From assembly GCF_030268685.1 (NCBI RefSeq), contig NZ_BSRQ01000008.1:297127-361126 (forward strand): 64,000 bases of DNA, in the 5' to 3' direction. The DNA comes from Microtetraspora sp. NBRC 13810. GTDB lineage: Bacteria > Actinomycetota > Actinomycetes > Streptosporangiales > Streptosporangiaceae. This document shows positions 1-9,043 of this stretch, piece by piece. Both the position numbers and the translations under genes were made by a program. Numbering within the stretch: position 1 is the stretch's first letter; each line of letters opens with the position of its first letter. Below the pieces are notes generated by a model. The model did no database searches, was not told where the DNA came from, and saw only the letters and a list, made by a program, of their open reading frames with translations.

Positions 1-1
1 C

Positions 2-964
2 GTCCTCACCCTCGGTACGGCCTGCGCCGCCACCGGCGGCACGGCCGGGTCCGGTGCCGACGACACCATCACGCTCGGCTTCTCCGCCTGGCCCGGCTGG
101 TTCCCCTGGCAGGTGGCCGAACGGCAGGGCCTCTTCGCGAGGAACGGCGTCAAGGTGGAGCTGAAGTACTTCGACAGCTACACCGACAGCCTGACCGCCC
201 TCGCCACCGGCAACATCGACGCCAACAGCCAGACGCTCAACGACACGATCGCCTCGGTCTCCGGCGGGGCGAAGCAGTCGATCGTGCTGGTCAACGACAA
301 CTCCACCGGCAACGACCAGATCATCGCCCGCCCCGGCATCGACTCGGTGGCCGCCCTGAAGGGCAGGACGGTGGCGGCCGAGCAGGGCACGGTGGACCAC
401 TACCTGCTGCTGCTCGCCCTGCGCAGGGCCGGGCTCACCGAGCGGGACGTCACCTTCAAACCGCTGCCCACCGACGCGGCCGCCGCCGCGTTCAAGGCCG
501 GCCAGGTGGACGCGGTCGGCGTCTTCGCGCCCTTCACCACCACCGCCCTGGAACTGCCCGGCGCCAAGGCCGTCGCCACCTCCAAGGACTTCCCCGGCGC
601 CATCCCCGACCATCTCGTGGTGTCCGCCGATCTCGTCACCGACCGGCCGCAGGCGGTCCAGGCGCTGGTCAGGACCTGGTTCGACACGCTGACCTGGATC
701 GAAGGACACCGGGACGAGGCGGTGAAGATCATGGCGGAGCGCGCCGGGGTGAGCGAGGCCGACTACCGCGGCTACGAAGCCGGTACGACGATCTTCTCGC
801 TGGCCGACAACCTCGACGCCTTCGCCGACGGCGACACCGACGCCCACCTGAGCCACCAGGCCGACTCCATCGCCGCCTTCCTGGTGGACGCCGGGCTCGC
901 CGACGCCAAGCCCGCGCTGGACGGACTGCTCGAACCCCGGTTCGTGAGGAGCCTGAAGCCATGA
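2..964 (+). CDS. ABC transporter substrate-binding protein, nitrate/sulfonate/taurine type (5' end cut)
   Basis: Periplasmic-type binding protein that would capture a small anionic substrate outside the membrane for the permease and ATPase that follow. The reading frame is open from base 2, before the first ATG at 113. The missing start therefore lies to the left. The visible N-terminus reads VLTLGTAC followed by a Gly/Ala/Ser-rich linker, which fits the end of a lipoprotein signal with the Cys as lipid anchor. The mature part begins with the FSAWPGWFPWQVAERQGLF-like opening common in SsuA/TauA/NMT1-type proteins. The stop overlaps the permease ATG (ATGA), so the genes are translationally coupled. 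The substrate cannot be read from the sequence; nitrate, taurine, alkanesulfonate and pyrimidine precursors are all possible. Confidence 0.85.
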   Translation, partial: VLTLGTACAATGGTAGSGADDTITLGFSAWPGWFPWQVAERQGLFARNGVKVELKYFDSYTDSLTALATGNIDANSQTLNDTIASVSGGAKQSIVLVNDNSTGNDQIIARPGIDSVAALKGRTVAAEQGTVDHYLLLLALRRAGLTERDVTFKPLPTDAAAAAFKAGQVDAVGVFAPFTTTALELPGAKAVATSKDFPGAIPDHLVVSADLVTDRPQAVQALVRTWFDTLTWIEGHRDEAVKIMAERAGVSEADYRGYEAGTTIFSLADNLDAFADGDTDAHLSHQADSIAAFLVDAGLADAKPALDGLLEPRFVRSLKP

Positions 965-1845
965 CACCCCTCTCGGCCGCGGCGAAGACCCCGGCGGACG
1001 CGCCGTCCGAAGCCGGGCGGGACGCGTGGGCGCCGCTGCCCCGCCGCGGGGTCCGGCCGCGGGCGATGGCGGGCGGTGCGATGGCGGGCGGGCTGTCCGG
1101 GCGGGCGAAATGGGGGCTGCGGGCCGCTTCGGTGGCGATCCCGCTGGCCGCCTGGCTCGCCGTCGGCGGCGCCGGGGTGGTGGACCCGGCCTTCCTGCCC
1201 TCCCCGGCGGCCGTGTGGGCGGCCTTCCTGGAGATGGCCGGCAACGGGCAGCTCGCCTCCGACGCGCTGGCCAGCCTGGGCCGGGTCGGCGCCGGCTTCG
1301 GCCTCGCCGTGCTGATCTCGGTGCCGCTCGGCGTGTTCATGGGCACCTCGCCGGCCGGGCAGGCGTTCTTCGAGCCGGTCATCGGCCTGCTGAGGTACAT
1401 GCCGGCCAGCGCCTTCATCCCGCTGCTGATCATCTGGCTCGGGCTGGGCGAGCCGTCCAAGGTGGCGATCCTGGTGATCGGCGTGGTGTTCTTCAACACG
1501 CTGATGACCGCCGACGTCGTCCGCCAGGTGCCGGGCGAGCTGCGCCAGGTCGCGGCCACGCTGGGCGCGACCGGCTGGGAGACGGTCCGCAAGGTGATCT
1601 GGCCGCACTCGGTGCCCGGCGTGCTGGACGCGATGCGGGTGAACGCCGCCGCCGCGTGGAACTTCGTGGTCGTCGCCGAACTGATCGCCGCCGAGTCGGG
1701 ACTCGGCTACCGGATCGTCCGGGCGCAGCGCTTTCTGCAGACCGACACGATCTTCGCGGTGCTCGTCGTGATCGGCTGCATCGGGCTGCTCATCGACGTG
1801 CTGCTGCGCGTGCTGCGCGACCGGGCGGGGAGGTGGAGCCGGTGA
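961..1845 (+). CDS. ABC transporter permease, SsuC/TauC/NrtB type
   Basis: Inner-membrane permease of the importer, 294 aa. A poorly conserved, probably cytoplasmic N-terminal stretch of about 45 residues precedes several hydrophobic segments. The typical EAA-like loop is visible in the second half (PGELRQVAATLGATGWET), which docks on the ATPase. The start at 961 overlaps the stop of the binding-protein gene, and the 3' end overlaps the GTG of the ATPase gene. Length and layout match the BPD_transp_1 permeases of the nitrate/sulfonate/taurine family. The specificity is unknown. Confidence 0.88.
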   Translation: MTPLSAAAKTPADAPSEAGRDAWAPLPRRGVRPRAMAGGAMAGGLSGRAKWGLRAASVAIPLAAWLAVGGAGVVDPAFLPSPAAVWAAFLEMAGNGQLASDALASLGRVGAGFGLAVLISVPLGVFMGTSPAGQAFFEPVIGLLRYMPASAFIPLLIIWLGLGEPSKVAILVIGVVFFNTLMTADVVRQVPGELRQVAATLGATGWETVRKVIWPHSVPGVLDAMRVNAAAAWNFVVVAELIAAESGLGYRIVRAQRFLQTDTIFAVLVVIGCIGLLIDVLLRVLRDRAGRWSR

Positions 1846-2594
1846 CCCTGACGTTGAGCCGGGTCGGCAAGGACTACGGGACGCGGCGCGTGCTGGACGG
1901 GATCGACCTGACCGTGCGCCCGGAGGAGTTCGTCTGCATCGTGGGCGCCAGCGGTTCCGGCAAGTCCACGCTGCTCAACCTGATCGCGGGCCTCGTCCCG
2001 GCGTCCTCGGGCACCCTGGCGCTGGACGGGGTGCCGGTCACCGGGCCGGGGCCCGAGCGCGGCCTGGTCTTCCAGTCCGGCGCGCTGTTCCCCTTCCTGA
2101 CCGTGGCCGGCAACGTCGCCTTCGGCCTGCGGCTGCTCCCGCTGTCCCGGGCCGACCGGGACCGGCGGGTGGCGTGGTACCTGCGCGAGGTCGGCCTGTC
2201 CGCGCTCGCCCGCGCCTATCCCAGGGAGCTGTCCGGCGGGCAGCGCCAGCGGGTCGCCATCGCCAGGGCGCTCGCCTGCGAGCCCTCGGTGCTGCTCCTG
2301 GACGAGCCGTTCGGCGCGCTGGACGTGCAGACGAAGGAGGACATGCAGCTCTTCCTACGCCGGGTCTGGCAGGACACCGGCACCACCGTGCTCATGGTGA
2401 CGCACGACGTCGAGGAGGCCCTCATGCTCGGCCAGCGGGTGATCGTCTTCGGCTGCGACCCCGGCCGGGTGGCCGCCGAGGTGCCGGTCGGCCTCCCCGC
2501 GTCGCGCACCCTGGACGTCAAGCGCACCGCCGCGTTCCAGGCGCTCAGGGTCACCGTCGAGGACCTGGTCCGGGCCGGCATGCCGGCCACCTGA
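1842..2594 (+). CDS. ABC transporter ATP-binding protein, SsuB/TauB type
   Basis: Cytoplasmic ATPase of the three-gene importer, 250 aa. Walker A (GASGSGKST), the signature LSGGQRQR, Walker B (VLLLDEPFG) and the switch His (MVTHD) are all present. I place the start at the GTG at 1842, because a GGGGAGG ribosome-binding site lies about 8 bases upstream and the codon overlaps the permease stop (GTGA). An in-frame GTG at 1833 is possible but would sit on the ribosome-binding site. The reading frame stays open far upstream, which is only a high-GC shadow. The organisation SBP-permease-ATPase is complete. Confidence 0.88.
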   Translation: MTLTLSRVGKDYGTRRVLDGIDLTVRPEEFVCIVGASGSGKSTLLNLIAGLVPASSGTLALDGVPVTGPGPERGLVFQSGALFPFLTVAGNVAFGLRLLPLSRADRDRRVAWYLREVGLSALARAYPRELSGGQRQRVAIARALACEPSVLLLDEPFGALDVQTKEDMQLFLRRVWQDTGTTVLMVTHDVEEALMLGQRVIVFGCDPGRVAAEVPVGLPASRTLDVKRTAAFQALRVTVEDLVRAGMPAT

Positions 2595-2632
2595 CACCGC
2601 CGCCGCGCCGGTGGGGGAGCCGGCCGATGCAG

Positions 2633-2638
2633 TAGAAT
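2633..2638 (+). promoter_or_regulatory. possible -10 element upstream of the enoyl-CoA hydratase gene
   Basis: TAGAAT lies 34 bases before the chosen ATG at 2672, in an A/T-rich patch that stands out from its GC-rich surroundings. No convincing -35 was found. The adjacent TTTTGTTCGGTCAAT stretch could be a regulator site, but this is only a guess. Confidence 0.3.
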
Positions 2639-2671
2639 TTTGTTCGGTCAATGGGCTGGAAGGGGTGCGGC

Positions 2672-3445
2672 ATGGCGGAGCTGGTGCTTTCCTCGCTGGA
2701 GGAGGGGGTGCTCACCCTCACCTTCAACCGGCCGGACCGGCTGAACGCGTGGACGGAGGCGCTCGGCCGGCGGTACTTCGACCTGCTGGAGGAGGCCGAG
2801 AAGAATCCCGGGGTGCGGGTGATCGTGGTCACCGGGGCCGGCAGGGGATTCTGCGCGGGGGCCGACTTCGAGGCGCTGTCCGCCCTCCAGGCCGGCACCT
2901 ACGAGCACGTGTCGGACCCGCGGCCCAACACCTTCCCGATCTCCATCCGCAAGCCGGTCGTCGCGGCGGTCAACGGGGCCTGCGCGGGGCTCGGCATGGT
3001 GCACGCGCTGGTGTGCGACCTCGTGTTCACCGCGGCGGAGGCCAAGTGGACCACCGCGTTCGCCCGTCGCGGTCTGATCGCCGAGTACGGCCTGTCGTGG
3101 ATCCTGCCCAGGCTGGCGGGTCAGGCCAGGGCGATGGACCTGCTGCTGTCCGGCCGGACGTTCACCGGGGCGGAGGCGGAGACGCTCGGGCTCGTCAGCC
3201 GGGCGGTGCCGGGGGAGCGGCTGATGGCCGAGACCCTCGCCTACGCCCGCGAGCTCGCCGCGCTCAGCTCGCCCGCCTCGATGGCGGTCATGAAGGCGCA
3301 GGTCTGGGGCGACTGGGACCGCACGCTGCCCGAGGCCGCCGACGCGGCCGTCCGCCACATGGCCGACTCCTTCCGCCGCCCCGACTTCGCCGAGGGCGTC
3401 GCCAGCTTCCTCGAACGCCGCCCCCCGGACTTCCCCGCCCTCTGA
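2672..3445 (+). CDS. enoyl-CoA hydratase/isomerase family protein
   Basis: Crotonase-fold enzyme of 257 aa, expected to hydrate or isomerise an enoyl-CoA thioester in fatty-acid or amino-acid breakdown. The sequence shows LTFNRPDRLNAW near the N-terminus, the oxyanion-hole region GRGFCAGADFEAL, and the second conserved Gly-rich segment AAVNGACAGLGM. In the active-site segment a family Glu aligns near GLIAEYGLSW. The ATG at 2672 (MAELVLSS) has GGAAGGGG about 8 bases upstream. The in-frame ATG at 2651 has no such signal. The exact substrate is unknown. The gene stands alone on this strand. Confidence 0.85.
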   Translation: MAELVLSSLEEGVLTLTFNRPDRLNAWTEALGRRYFDLLEEAEKNPGVRVIVVTGAGRGFCAGADFEALSALQAGTYEHVSDPRPNTFPISIRKPVVAAVNGACAGLGMVHALVCDLVFTAAEAKWTTAFARRGLIAEYGLSWILPRLAGQARAMDLLLSGRTFTGAEAETLGLVSRAVPGERLMAETLAYARELAALSSPASMAVMKAQVWGDWDRTLPEAADAAVRHMADSFRRPDFAEGVASFLERRPPDFPAL

Positions 3446-3522
3446 CCACCGAAGCCGCCGTCCCTCCGGAGAACCCGGCGTCCTTCCACAGAACGCCGGC
3501 GTCCTTCCGCGGCTAGAAGCGG

Positions 3523-3709
3523 CTAGAAGTCCATGTCTCCGACGGTGACCGGCGCGCGCCGGGACGGCGTCCGTCGCGTCGCCGCCGGCCTGTTCGCGGA
3601 GCAGCGCCAGGAGCTGCGGATCGTCACCGGCGGCGGCGAGCAGGTCCCGCAGGACGGCGCCCAGTGGTGAGGACCAGGTCGCGTCGATACGGAGAGTCAT
3701 CATCGTCAC
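3523..3709 (-). pseudogene. small hypothetical gene, apparently frameshifted
   Basis: On the minus strand a start at about 3707 (MTMMTLRIDATWSSPL) opens a frame with good actinobacterial codon use for about 50 codons (LLAAAGDDPQLLALLREQAG). That frame then runs on without a stop into the antisense of the enoyl-CoA hydratase gene. A neighbouring frame gives a plausible end, PVTVGDMDF followed by TAG at 3523-3525. A single indel near 3560-3600 would join the two parts into a protein of about 62 aa. It could be a real frameshift, a sequencing error, or a coincidence. The product is not recognised. Confidence 0.4.
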
Positions 3710-3796
3710 GCGGTGTTACCGTGAGTTCGACGTACCCCGCTCACCCTCGAAGGTCGCCCCCTTTTCGCCGCATTTCGACCACTCGCCCCGAAAGGG

Positions 3797-3825
3797 TTGA
3801 CAGAGATCTATGCATTTCCTACCGT
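3797..3825 (+). promoter_or_regulatory. sigma-70-type promoter of the FAD protein/peptide-importer operon
   Basis: A consensus -35 TTGACA (3797-3802) is separated by 17 bases from TACCGT (3820-3825). The predicted transcript start is near 3832, about 29 bases before the ATG at 3861. It is the best promoter-like match noticed in the window. Confidence 0.7.
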
Positions 3826-3860
3826 CTAACTAGGTTAATCGGTGGGATCGGAGAGCCGAC

Positions 3861-5570
3861 ATGGGTGCCGTAGCGGTGGTGGGAGCAGGTCCCACGGGGA
3901 CGTGCCTGGTGGAGCGCATCTGCGCGAACGCCCCCGACCTGCTGCGCTGGCCGGCGCTGGACATCCACGTCATCGACCCCTACCCGCCGGGCGGCGGACG
4001 GGTCTGGCGCAGCGACCAGCCGGGCCTGCTGTGGATGAACTCGACGGCGGCCGACGTGACCCTCTTCACCGACGAGTCGGTGGCCTGCGCGGGACCGATC
4101 GTGAAGGGGCCCTCGCTGGCCGAGTGGCTCGGCGGCGACCCCGGCCTCTTCGCGCCCCGCCCGGTGCAGAACGCCTACCTGTCCTACGTGTTCGACCGCA
4201 CGGTCGCCACCGCGCCGCGCGGGGTGCGGATCCACGTGCACGCCGCCCGCGCGGTGAGCCTCGCCGACCTGCCCGAGGGGCAGCGGATCGGCCTCGACGA
4301 CGGGCGCGTCCTCGACGTGGACGCCGTCGTCCTCGCCCAGGGGCACGGCGACGTCACGCCGGCCAGGGCCGAGCAGGAGGACGCCGCCTTCGCCCGGCGG
4401 AACGGACTGCTCTACCTGCCCACCGGATACGCCGCCGACCTGCCGCTGGACCGGGTGCCCGCCGGGCAGCCGGTCCTCGTCCGCGGCATGGGGCTGGCGT
4501 TCGTCGACCTCATGGTGCTGCTGACCGCCGGCCGGGGCGGGCGGTTCACCAGGGAGTACGACGGGGAGCTGGTCTACCTGCCGAGCGGGGCGGAGCCGCT
4601 GCTGCACGTGGGATCGCGCAGGGGCGTGCCGTACCACGCGAAGACCGGGTACACGCTGGCCGGCGGCCGGCCGCGGGAGCCCAGGTTCCTCACCCCGGGG
4701 GCACCGGCGGAGCTGGTCCGCAAGGAGCTGGCGTTCGCGTACTACCGGGAGCTGATCACCGCGCACGGGGAGCGGTGCAAGATGCGCTGGGCGGAGTTCG
4801 AGGACGCGTACGCGGACCTCGACTGGGGGAGCGCGGAGATGCGCGCGCTGATCCGGCGGGCGGTGCCCAAGCCCGCCGACCGGCTGGACTTCGACCGGCT
4901 GGACCGCCCCCTGCACCAGATCAGGTTCGGCGACCACGCCGGGCTCCAGCGCTGGATGCACGGCTACCTCGCGGCCGACCTGCGCCGGCGGGCCGACCCC
5001 GCGCACAGCGCCGACCTCGCGCTGATCTACGCGCTGATCTCGGCCCACGGCGTCCTCACCGAACCGGACCCGTGGTTCAGGAGCTTCTTCAGCTACATCG
5101 CCAGCGGGCCGCCCGGACAGCGCCTGGAGGAGATGCTCGCCCTGGCCAGGGCCGGCGTGGTGACCTTCCTCGGCGCGGGGACACACGTCGAGCGGCGCGC
5201 GGACGGATGGCGCGCGGTCAGCAGGTCCGTGCCCGGCGGCGTGGAGGCGGCGGCGCTCATCGACGCCCGGCTGCCCGCGCCCAGCGTCAGCCGGGCCACC
5301 GACCCGCTGATCGCCGGCCTCTACGCCACCGGCGGCTGCGAGGAGGAGGCCGGCCTGCTGAAGGTGCGGCCGGAGGACCGCCGGCTGGTCGGCCGGGACG
5401 GCGCCGCGCACCCGCGCAGGTTCGCCTTCGGCCCGTGGGTGGTCGCCGGGCGCGGCACCGCGGGCTTCGCCCGGCCGGGGCTGAACGCCCCGCTGTTCCG
5501 GGGCGCGGACGCGCTGGCCAGGACCGTGCTGAGCGAGGCGGTCGCGACCGAGGCCAGGCGGGTGGCGTGA
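3861..5570 (+). CDS. FAD/NAD(P)-binding protein (NAD_binding_9 family)
   Basis: Cytoplasmic flavoprotein-like oxidoreductase, 569 aa. The N-terminus has the Rossmann dinucleotide-binding motif GAGPTGTCLVE and, near residue 45, DPYPPGGGRVW. The latter is typical of the large actinobacterial FAD-NAD(P)-binding family PF13454. The start ATG has GGAGAG just upstream and the strong promoter at 3797. It is the first gene of a run that continues with a peptide/nickel-type importer, 43 bases away. A joint role in handling an imported peptide, opine or metallophore is an inference. The true substrate is unknown. Very long open frames on both other strands here are composition shadows. Confidence 0.8.
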   Translation: MGAVAVVGAGPTGTCLVERICANAPDLLRWPALDIHVIDPYPPGGGRVWRSDQPGLLWMNSTAADVTLFTDESVACAGPIVKGPSLAEWLGGDPGLFAPRPVQNAYLSYVFDRTVATAPRGVRIHVHAARAVSLADLPEGQRIGLDDGRVLDVDAVVLAQGHGDVTPARAEQEDAAFARRNGLLYLPTGYAADLPLDRVPAGQPVLVRGMGLAFVDLMVLLTAGRGGRFTREYDGELVYLPSGAEPLLHVGSRRGVPYHAKTGYTLAGGRPREPRFLTPGAPAELVRKELAFAYYRELITAHGERCKMRWAEFEDAYADLDWGSAEMRALIRRAVPKPADRLDFDRLDRPLHQIRFGDHAGLQRWMHGYLAADLRRRADPAHSADLALIYALISAHGVLTEPDPWFRSFFSYIASGPPGQRLEEMLALARAGVVTFLGAGTHVERRADGWRAVSRSVPGGVEAAALIDARLPAPSVSRATDPLIAGLYATGGCEEEAGLLKVRPEDRRLVGRDGAAHPRRFAFGPWVVAGRGTAGFARPGLNAPLFRGADALARTVLSEAVATEARRVA

Positions 5571-5613
5571 ATCCGCGCCCGCCATGCGAAGAGCGAGATC
5601 GAGGAGTGCACGG

Positions 5614-7221
5614 ATGAGATTACGCGTGCTGGCCGTGGCCGCGGTGTTGTCACTCGGCGCGTGCGGCACCGGCGGCGAGACCGCGGCCCCGGCGGCGGAC
5701 GCATCCCTCGTCTGGGCGGTGGAGACCCAGCCGATCACCTTCAACCCCCACCTGTGGGCGCAGAACAAGGCGCGGCTGCTGGTGCACAACCAGTTCGACG
5801 CCCTGGTCCACAAGACCGCCGACGGCGGGTTCGAGCCGTGGCTCGCCAAGTCCTGGGAGGTGTCGGGGGACGGCCGCGAATACACGCTCCACCTGCGCGA
5901 GGACGTGACGTTCCACGACGGCGAGAAGTTCGACGCCGCCGCGGTCAAGGCCAACTTCGACCAGCTACGCAAACCCGGCTACGCCCCGGCCGTCGCCGCC
6001 GTCAACCTGGCCCACCTGGACGAGGTGAAGGCCACCGGGCCCTATACCGTGACGTTCACCCTCAAGGAGCCCGACGGGCTGTTCCTGGACTTCCTGTCCG
6101 CGCCGCAGGCCGGTCAGGTCTCGCCGAAGTCGCTGGCCGCCGCCGCCGACCTCAAGGCGGGCGGCCCCGACCTCGTCGGCACCGGGCCGTTCATCCTGGA
6201 CAGGTTCGTCCCCGGCCAGGAGGCCCACTACCGGCGCAACCCCGCCTACGCCTGGGCGCCGCCGGGCGCCGGCCACCAGGGGCCCGCCCACCTGGCCGAG
6301 ATCACCTACCGGTTCCTGCCCGAGGCCGCCACCCGGGTGGGCGCGCTCACCTCCGGCCAGGTCCAGATCATCGAGGGCGTGCCGGCCACCGAGATCGCGC
6401 TGATCAAGAACGACCCGGCTCTGCGGCTGCAGACGAGCCTCAACTCCGGCACCGCCTTCACCTACTACTTCAACCTCGCCCACGCCCCGACCGACGACCA
6501 GCGGGTCCGCGAGGCGTTCCGGGACGCGGTGGACCTCGACACCGTCCTCGCGTCGGTCTACCAGGGCACCGCCCGCCGCGCCTGGTCGCTGATCGGCCAG
6601 GCGAGCCCGTTCTACGACGCCACCCTGGAGGGCACCTACGGCAACGACCCGGCGCGCGCCAACCGGCTGCTGGACGAGGCGGGCTGGACCGCGCGCGACG
6701 CCGAAGGGTTCCGGGTGAAGGACGGCAAACGGCTGACCCTGCGCGCGGTCTCCTCGGCGCCGTTCGTCCGCGACCGGCGTGACGTCCTCGCCCAGGCGAT
6801 CCAGGCCGCCGTCAAGCAGAGCGCCGGGATCGACTTCCAGGTCAAGATCGTGGACCAGGGCGCGGCGGAGCAGGCGTACGCCGCGGACGAGTACGAGGTG
6901 TTCGAGAACTCGCGCGGGGACAGCGACGCCGGCGCGGCGCTCAACCTGATCCTGCCCAGCGGCGCCGCCATCGACCGCGCGCACCTGGACGACCCCGAGG
7001 TGGAGAAGCTGCTCGCCGAGGCGTCGGCGAGCTCCGACCCCGCCGAGCGGAAGGAGCTCTACGCGAAGGTGCAGCAGGAGGTGGTCGCCGAGCAGGCGGC
7101 GGTCTTCCCGATCTACGTGCCCGCCGACCAGGTCGCCGCCACCGCCGCCGTCACCGGCCTCGGCTTCGACCCCGCCTCCGGCACCCCCGCCTCCGCCTAC
7201 GACCTGCGGATCGGCACGTGA
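5614..7221 (+). CDS. ABC transporter substrate-binding protein, family 5 (peptide/nickel/opine)
   Basis: Extracytoplasmic lipoprotein of 535 aa that binds the ligand of the importer encoded downstream. The start at 5614 gives a clean lipoprotein signal (MRLRVLAVAAVLSLGAC, lipobox LGAC) and has GAGGAG upstream. The in-frame ATG at 5584 would spoil the signal. The mature chain has the SBP_bac_5 layout: LAKSWEVSGDGREYTLHLR, VTFHDGEKFDAAAVKANF, VGTGPFI, and a C-terminal LYAKVQQEV segment. The stop overlaps the GTG of the first permease. The ligand cannot be read from sequence. Confidence 0.9.
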   Translation: MRLRVLAVAAVLSLGACGTGGETAAPAADASLVWAVETQPITFNPHLWAQNKARLLVHNQFDALVHKTADGGFEPWLAKSWEVSGDGREYTLHLREDVTFHDGEKFDAAAVKANFDQLRKPGYAPAVAAVNLAHLDEVKATGPYTVTFTLKEPDGLFLDFLSAPQAGQVSPKSLAAAADLKAGGPDLVGTGPFILDRFVPGQEAHYRRNPAYAWAPPGAGHQGPAHLAEITYRFLPEAATRVGALTSGQVQIIEGVPATEIALIKNDPALRLQTSLNSGTAFTYYFNLAHAPTDDQRVREAFRDAVDLDTVLASVYQGTARRAWSLIGQASPFYDATLEGTYGNDPARANRLLDEAGWTARDAEGFRVKDGKRLTLRAVSSAPFVRDRRDVLAQAIQAAVKQSAGIDFQVKIVDQGAAEQAYAADEYEVFENSRGDSDAGAALNLILPSGAAIDRAHLDDPEVEKLLAEASASSDPAERKELYAKVQQEVVAEQAAVFPIYVPADQVAATAAVTGLGFDPASGTPASAYDLRIGT

Positions 7222-8171
7222 CCACCGTCACCCGCCGGGCGGCCCACGTCGCACGGAGGGGCCTCGGGGGTCTCGCCGTACTGTGGGCCGCCGCCACCAT
7301 CGCCTACGCGGCCCTGCTCCTCGCCCCCGGCGACACGGTGGACGCGATCATCGGCGACGGCCTGGACACGCCGCGGATCCGCGCCGAGATCATCGCGGAG
7401 TGGGGCCTGGACCGGCCGGAGATCGTGCAGTACCTCGACTACCTCGGCCGCCTCCTGCACGGCGACCTCGGCCGCTCCTACCTGTTGCAGCGCGGGGTCG
7501 GGGAGGTGCTGGCCTCCCAACTGCCCTCCACGGCCGCGCTGGCCGTCGCCGCGGCGCTCACCGGGGTGACCCTCGCCCTCGCGCTCGCCCTGGTCACGGC
7601 GGGCCGCCGCACCGCGTTCCGGTCCCGGCTGCGCGCCCTCACCGGCACGGCCGAACTGGTCGCGGTCTCGGTGCCGCCGTTCCTGATCGGCATCGTGCTG
7701 CTGAGCGTCTTCTCCTTCCGGCTCGGCTGGTTCCCGGTCGCCGGGGACCGCGGACTCGCCTCGCTGGTGCTGCCCGCACTCGCCCTGGGCATCCCCGTCG
7801 CCGGAGTCCTCGGCCAGGTGCTCAGGGAAGGGCTGGAACGCGCGGTGGAGGAGCCGTTCGCCCTGACCGCCAGGTCGCGCGGCATCACCGAACGCGCCCT
7901 CGTCGCCCGGCACGCCCTCCGGCACGCGCTGCTGCCCGCCGTCACGCTCACCGGCTGGTTCACCGGCCTCCTGCTGGGCGGCGCGGTCATCGTCGAGGCC
8001 GTCTACGGGCGTCCCGGGATCGGCCAGATCGCCGTCCAGGCGGTCGACAGCAGGGACATGCCCGTCGTGATGGCGGTGATCCTGTTCTCCGCAGTGGTCT
8101 ACGTCGTCGTCAGCAGCCTCGTCGACCTGGCCTACCTGGTGGTCGACCCACGCCTGCGGGAGAGCCGATGA
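7218..8171 (+). CDS. ABC transporter permease, DppB/NikB type
   Basis: First membrane subunit of the family-5 importer, 317 aa, with about six hydrophobic segments and the DppB-type loop LTARSRGITERALVARHALRHALLP that contacts the ATPase. The GTG start at 7218 overlaps the binding-protein stop (GTGA), and its own stop overlaps the ATG of the next permease. Together with the next two genes it completes a peptide/nickel transporter. It is expected to be co-transcribed from the promoter at 3797. Confidence 0.9.
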   Translation: MTTVTRRAAHVARRGLGGLAVLWAAATIAYAALLLAPGDTVDAIIGDGLDTPRIRAEIIAEWGLDRPEIVQYLDYLGRLLHGDLGRSYLLQRGVGEVLASQLPSTAALAVAAALTGVTLALALALVTAGRRTAFRSRLRALTGTAELVAVSVPPFLIGIVLLSVFSFRLGWFPVAGDRGLASLVLPALALGIPVAGVLGQVLREGLERAVEEPFALTARSRGITERALVARHALRHALLPAVTLTGWFTGLLLGGAVIVEAVYGRPGIGQIAVQAVDSRDMPVVMAVILFSAVVYVVVSSLVDLAYLVVDPRLRESR

Positions 8172-9043
8172 CCGTCGTCAAGGAGCACACCCCACCCCTG
8201 ACCGGGTCGCCCAGGCCGCGCGGGGCGGCGCGCCTGGGTGACCTGCCCTTCGGCGCGATCGCGTCGGCGGCGCTCCTCGCCGTCGTGGTCGTCGCCGCCG
8301 TCGCGCCCGGGCTGCTCACCCGGGCCGACCCGCTCGCCGCCGACCCGCTGCGGGCGCTCGCCCCGCCCGGCGGCGCCCACTGGTTCGGCACCGACCACCT
8401 CGGCAGGGACGTGCTGGCCCGGGTGGTGCACGGCGCCGGCCACTCCCTGAGCATCGGCGCGGGCGCGGTGCTCGTCGCCGTCGGGGTCGGGCTGCTGCTC
8501 GGCGTGCTCGCCGGCCTCGCGCCGCGGCTGCTCGACGAGGCGCTGTCCCGCGCCTTCGACACGCTGGCCACCTTCCCCGACGTGATGCTCGCCCTGCTCG
8601 TCATCGCGATCCTCGGGCCGGGCACCGGCAACGTGATCCTCGCCATCGGCCTCGCCCAGATCCCCAACTACGCCCGGGTCATCCGCGCCCAGACCTTCGT
8701 GGTCCGCCGGTCCGGATACGTCGAACAGGCGGTGACCTTCGGCCTGGCCTGGCCGCGGCTCGTCCTGCGGCACGTGCTGCCCAACGCGCTCGGCCCGCTG
8801 CCGGTGCTCGCCACCATCGGGCTCGGCCAGGCCGTCATCGCCGCCTCCGGGCTCAGCTTCCTCGGCATGGGCCCGCAGCCGCCCTCGCCGGAGTGGGGGA
8901 CCATGCTCGCCGAGGCCCGCAACTATCTGCGGGTCGCCTGGTGGCAGGCGTTCTTCCCGGGGGTCGCCGTCACCCTCACCGTGATCTGCCTGACCGCGAC
9001 GGGCCGCCGTCTGCAACGCCGCTTCGAAGGGAGACGGTCATGA
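8168..9043 (+). CDS. ABC transporter permease, DppC/NikC type
   Basis: Second membrane subunit, 291 aa. Its features are the N-terminal OppC-like segment, HWFGTDHLGRDVLARVVHG after the first membrane helix, and the EAA loop near YVEQAVTFGLAWPRLVLRHVLPN. The ATG at 8168 overlaps the stop of the previous gene (ATGA). The 3' end overlaps the ATG of the ATPase. The family signature GTDxxGRDV is diagnostic for DppC-type permeases. Confidence 0.9.
   Translation: MTVVKEHTPPLTGSPRPRGAARLGDLPFGAIASAALLAVVVVAAVAPGLLTRADPLAADPLRALAPPGGAHWFGTDHLGRDVLARVVHGAGHSLSIGAGAVLVAVGVGLLLGVLAGLAPRLLDEALSRAFDTLATFPDVMLALLVIAILGPGTGNVILAIGLAQIPNYARVIRAQTFVVRRSGYVEQAVTFGLAWPRLVLRHVLPNALGPLPVLATIGLGQAVIAASGLSFLGMGPQPPSPEWGTMLAEARNYLRVAWWQAFFPGVAVTLTVICLTATGRRLQRRFEGRRS

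Noticed and set aside
3819-5972. 717-codon minus-strand frame opposite the FAD/NAD(P) protein
   Set aside because: It is rich in Arg, His and Gly, as antisense high-GC frames are. The plus strand has a clear Rossmann motif, promoter and ribosome-binding site.
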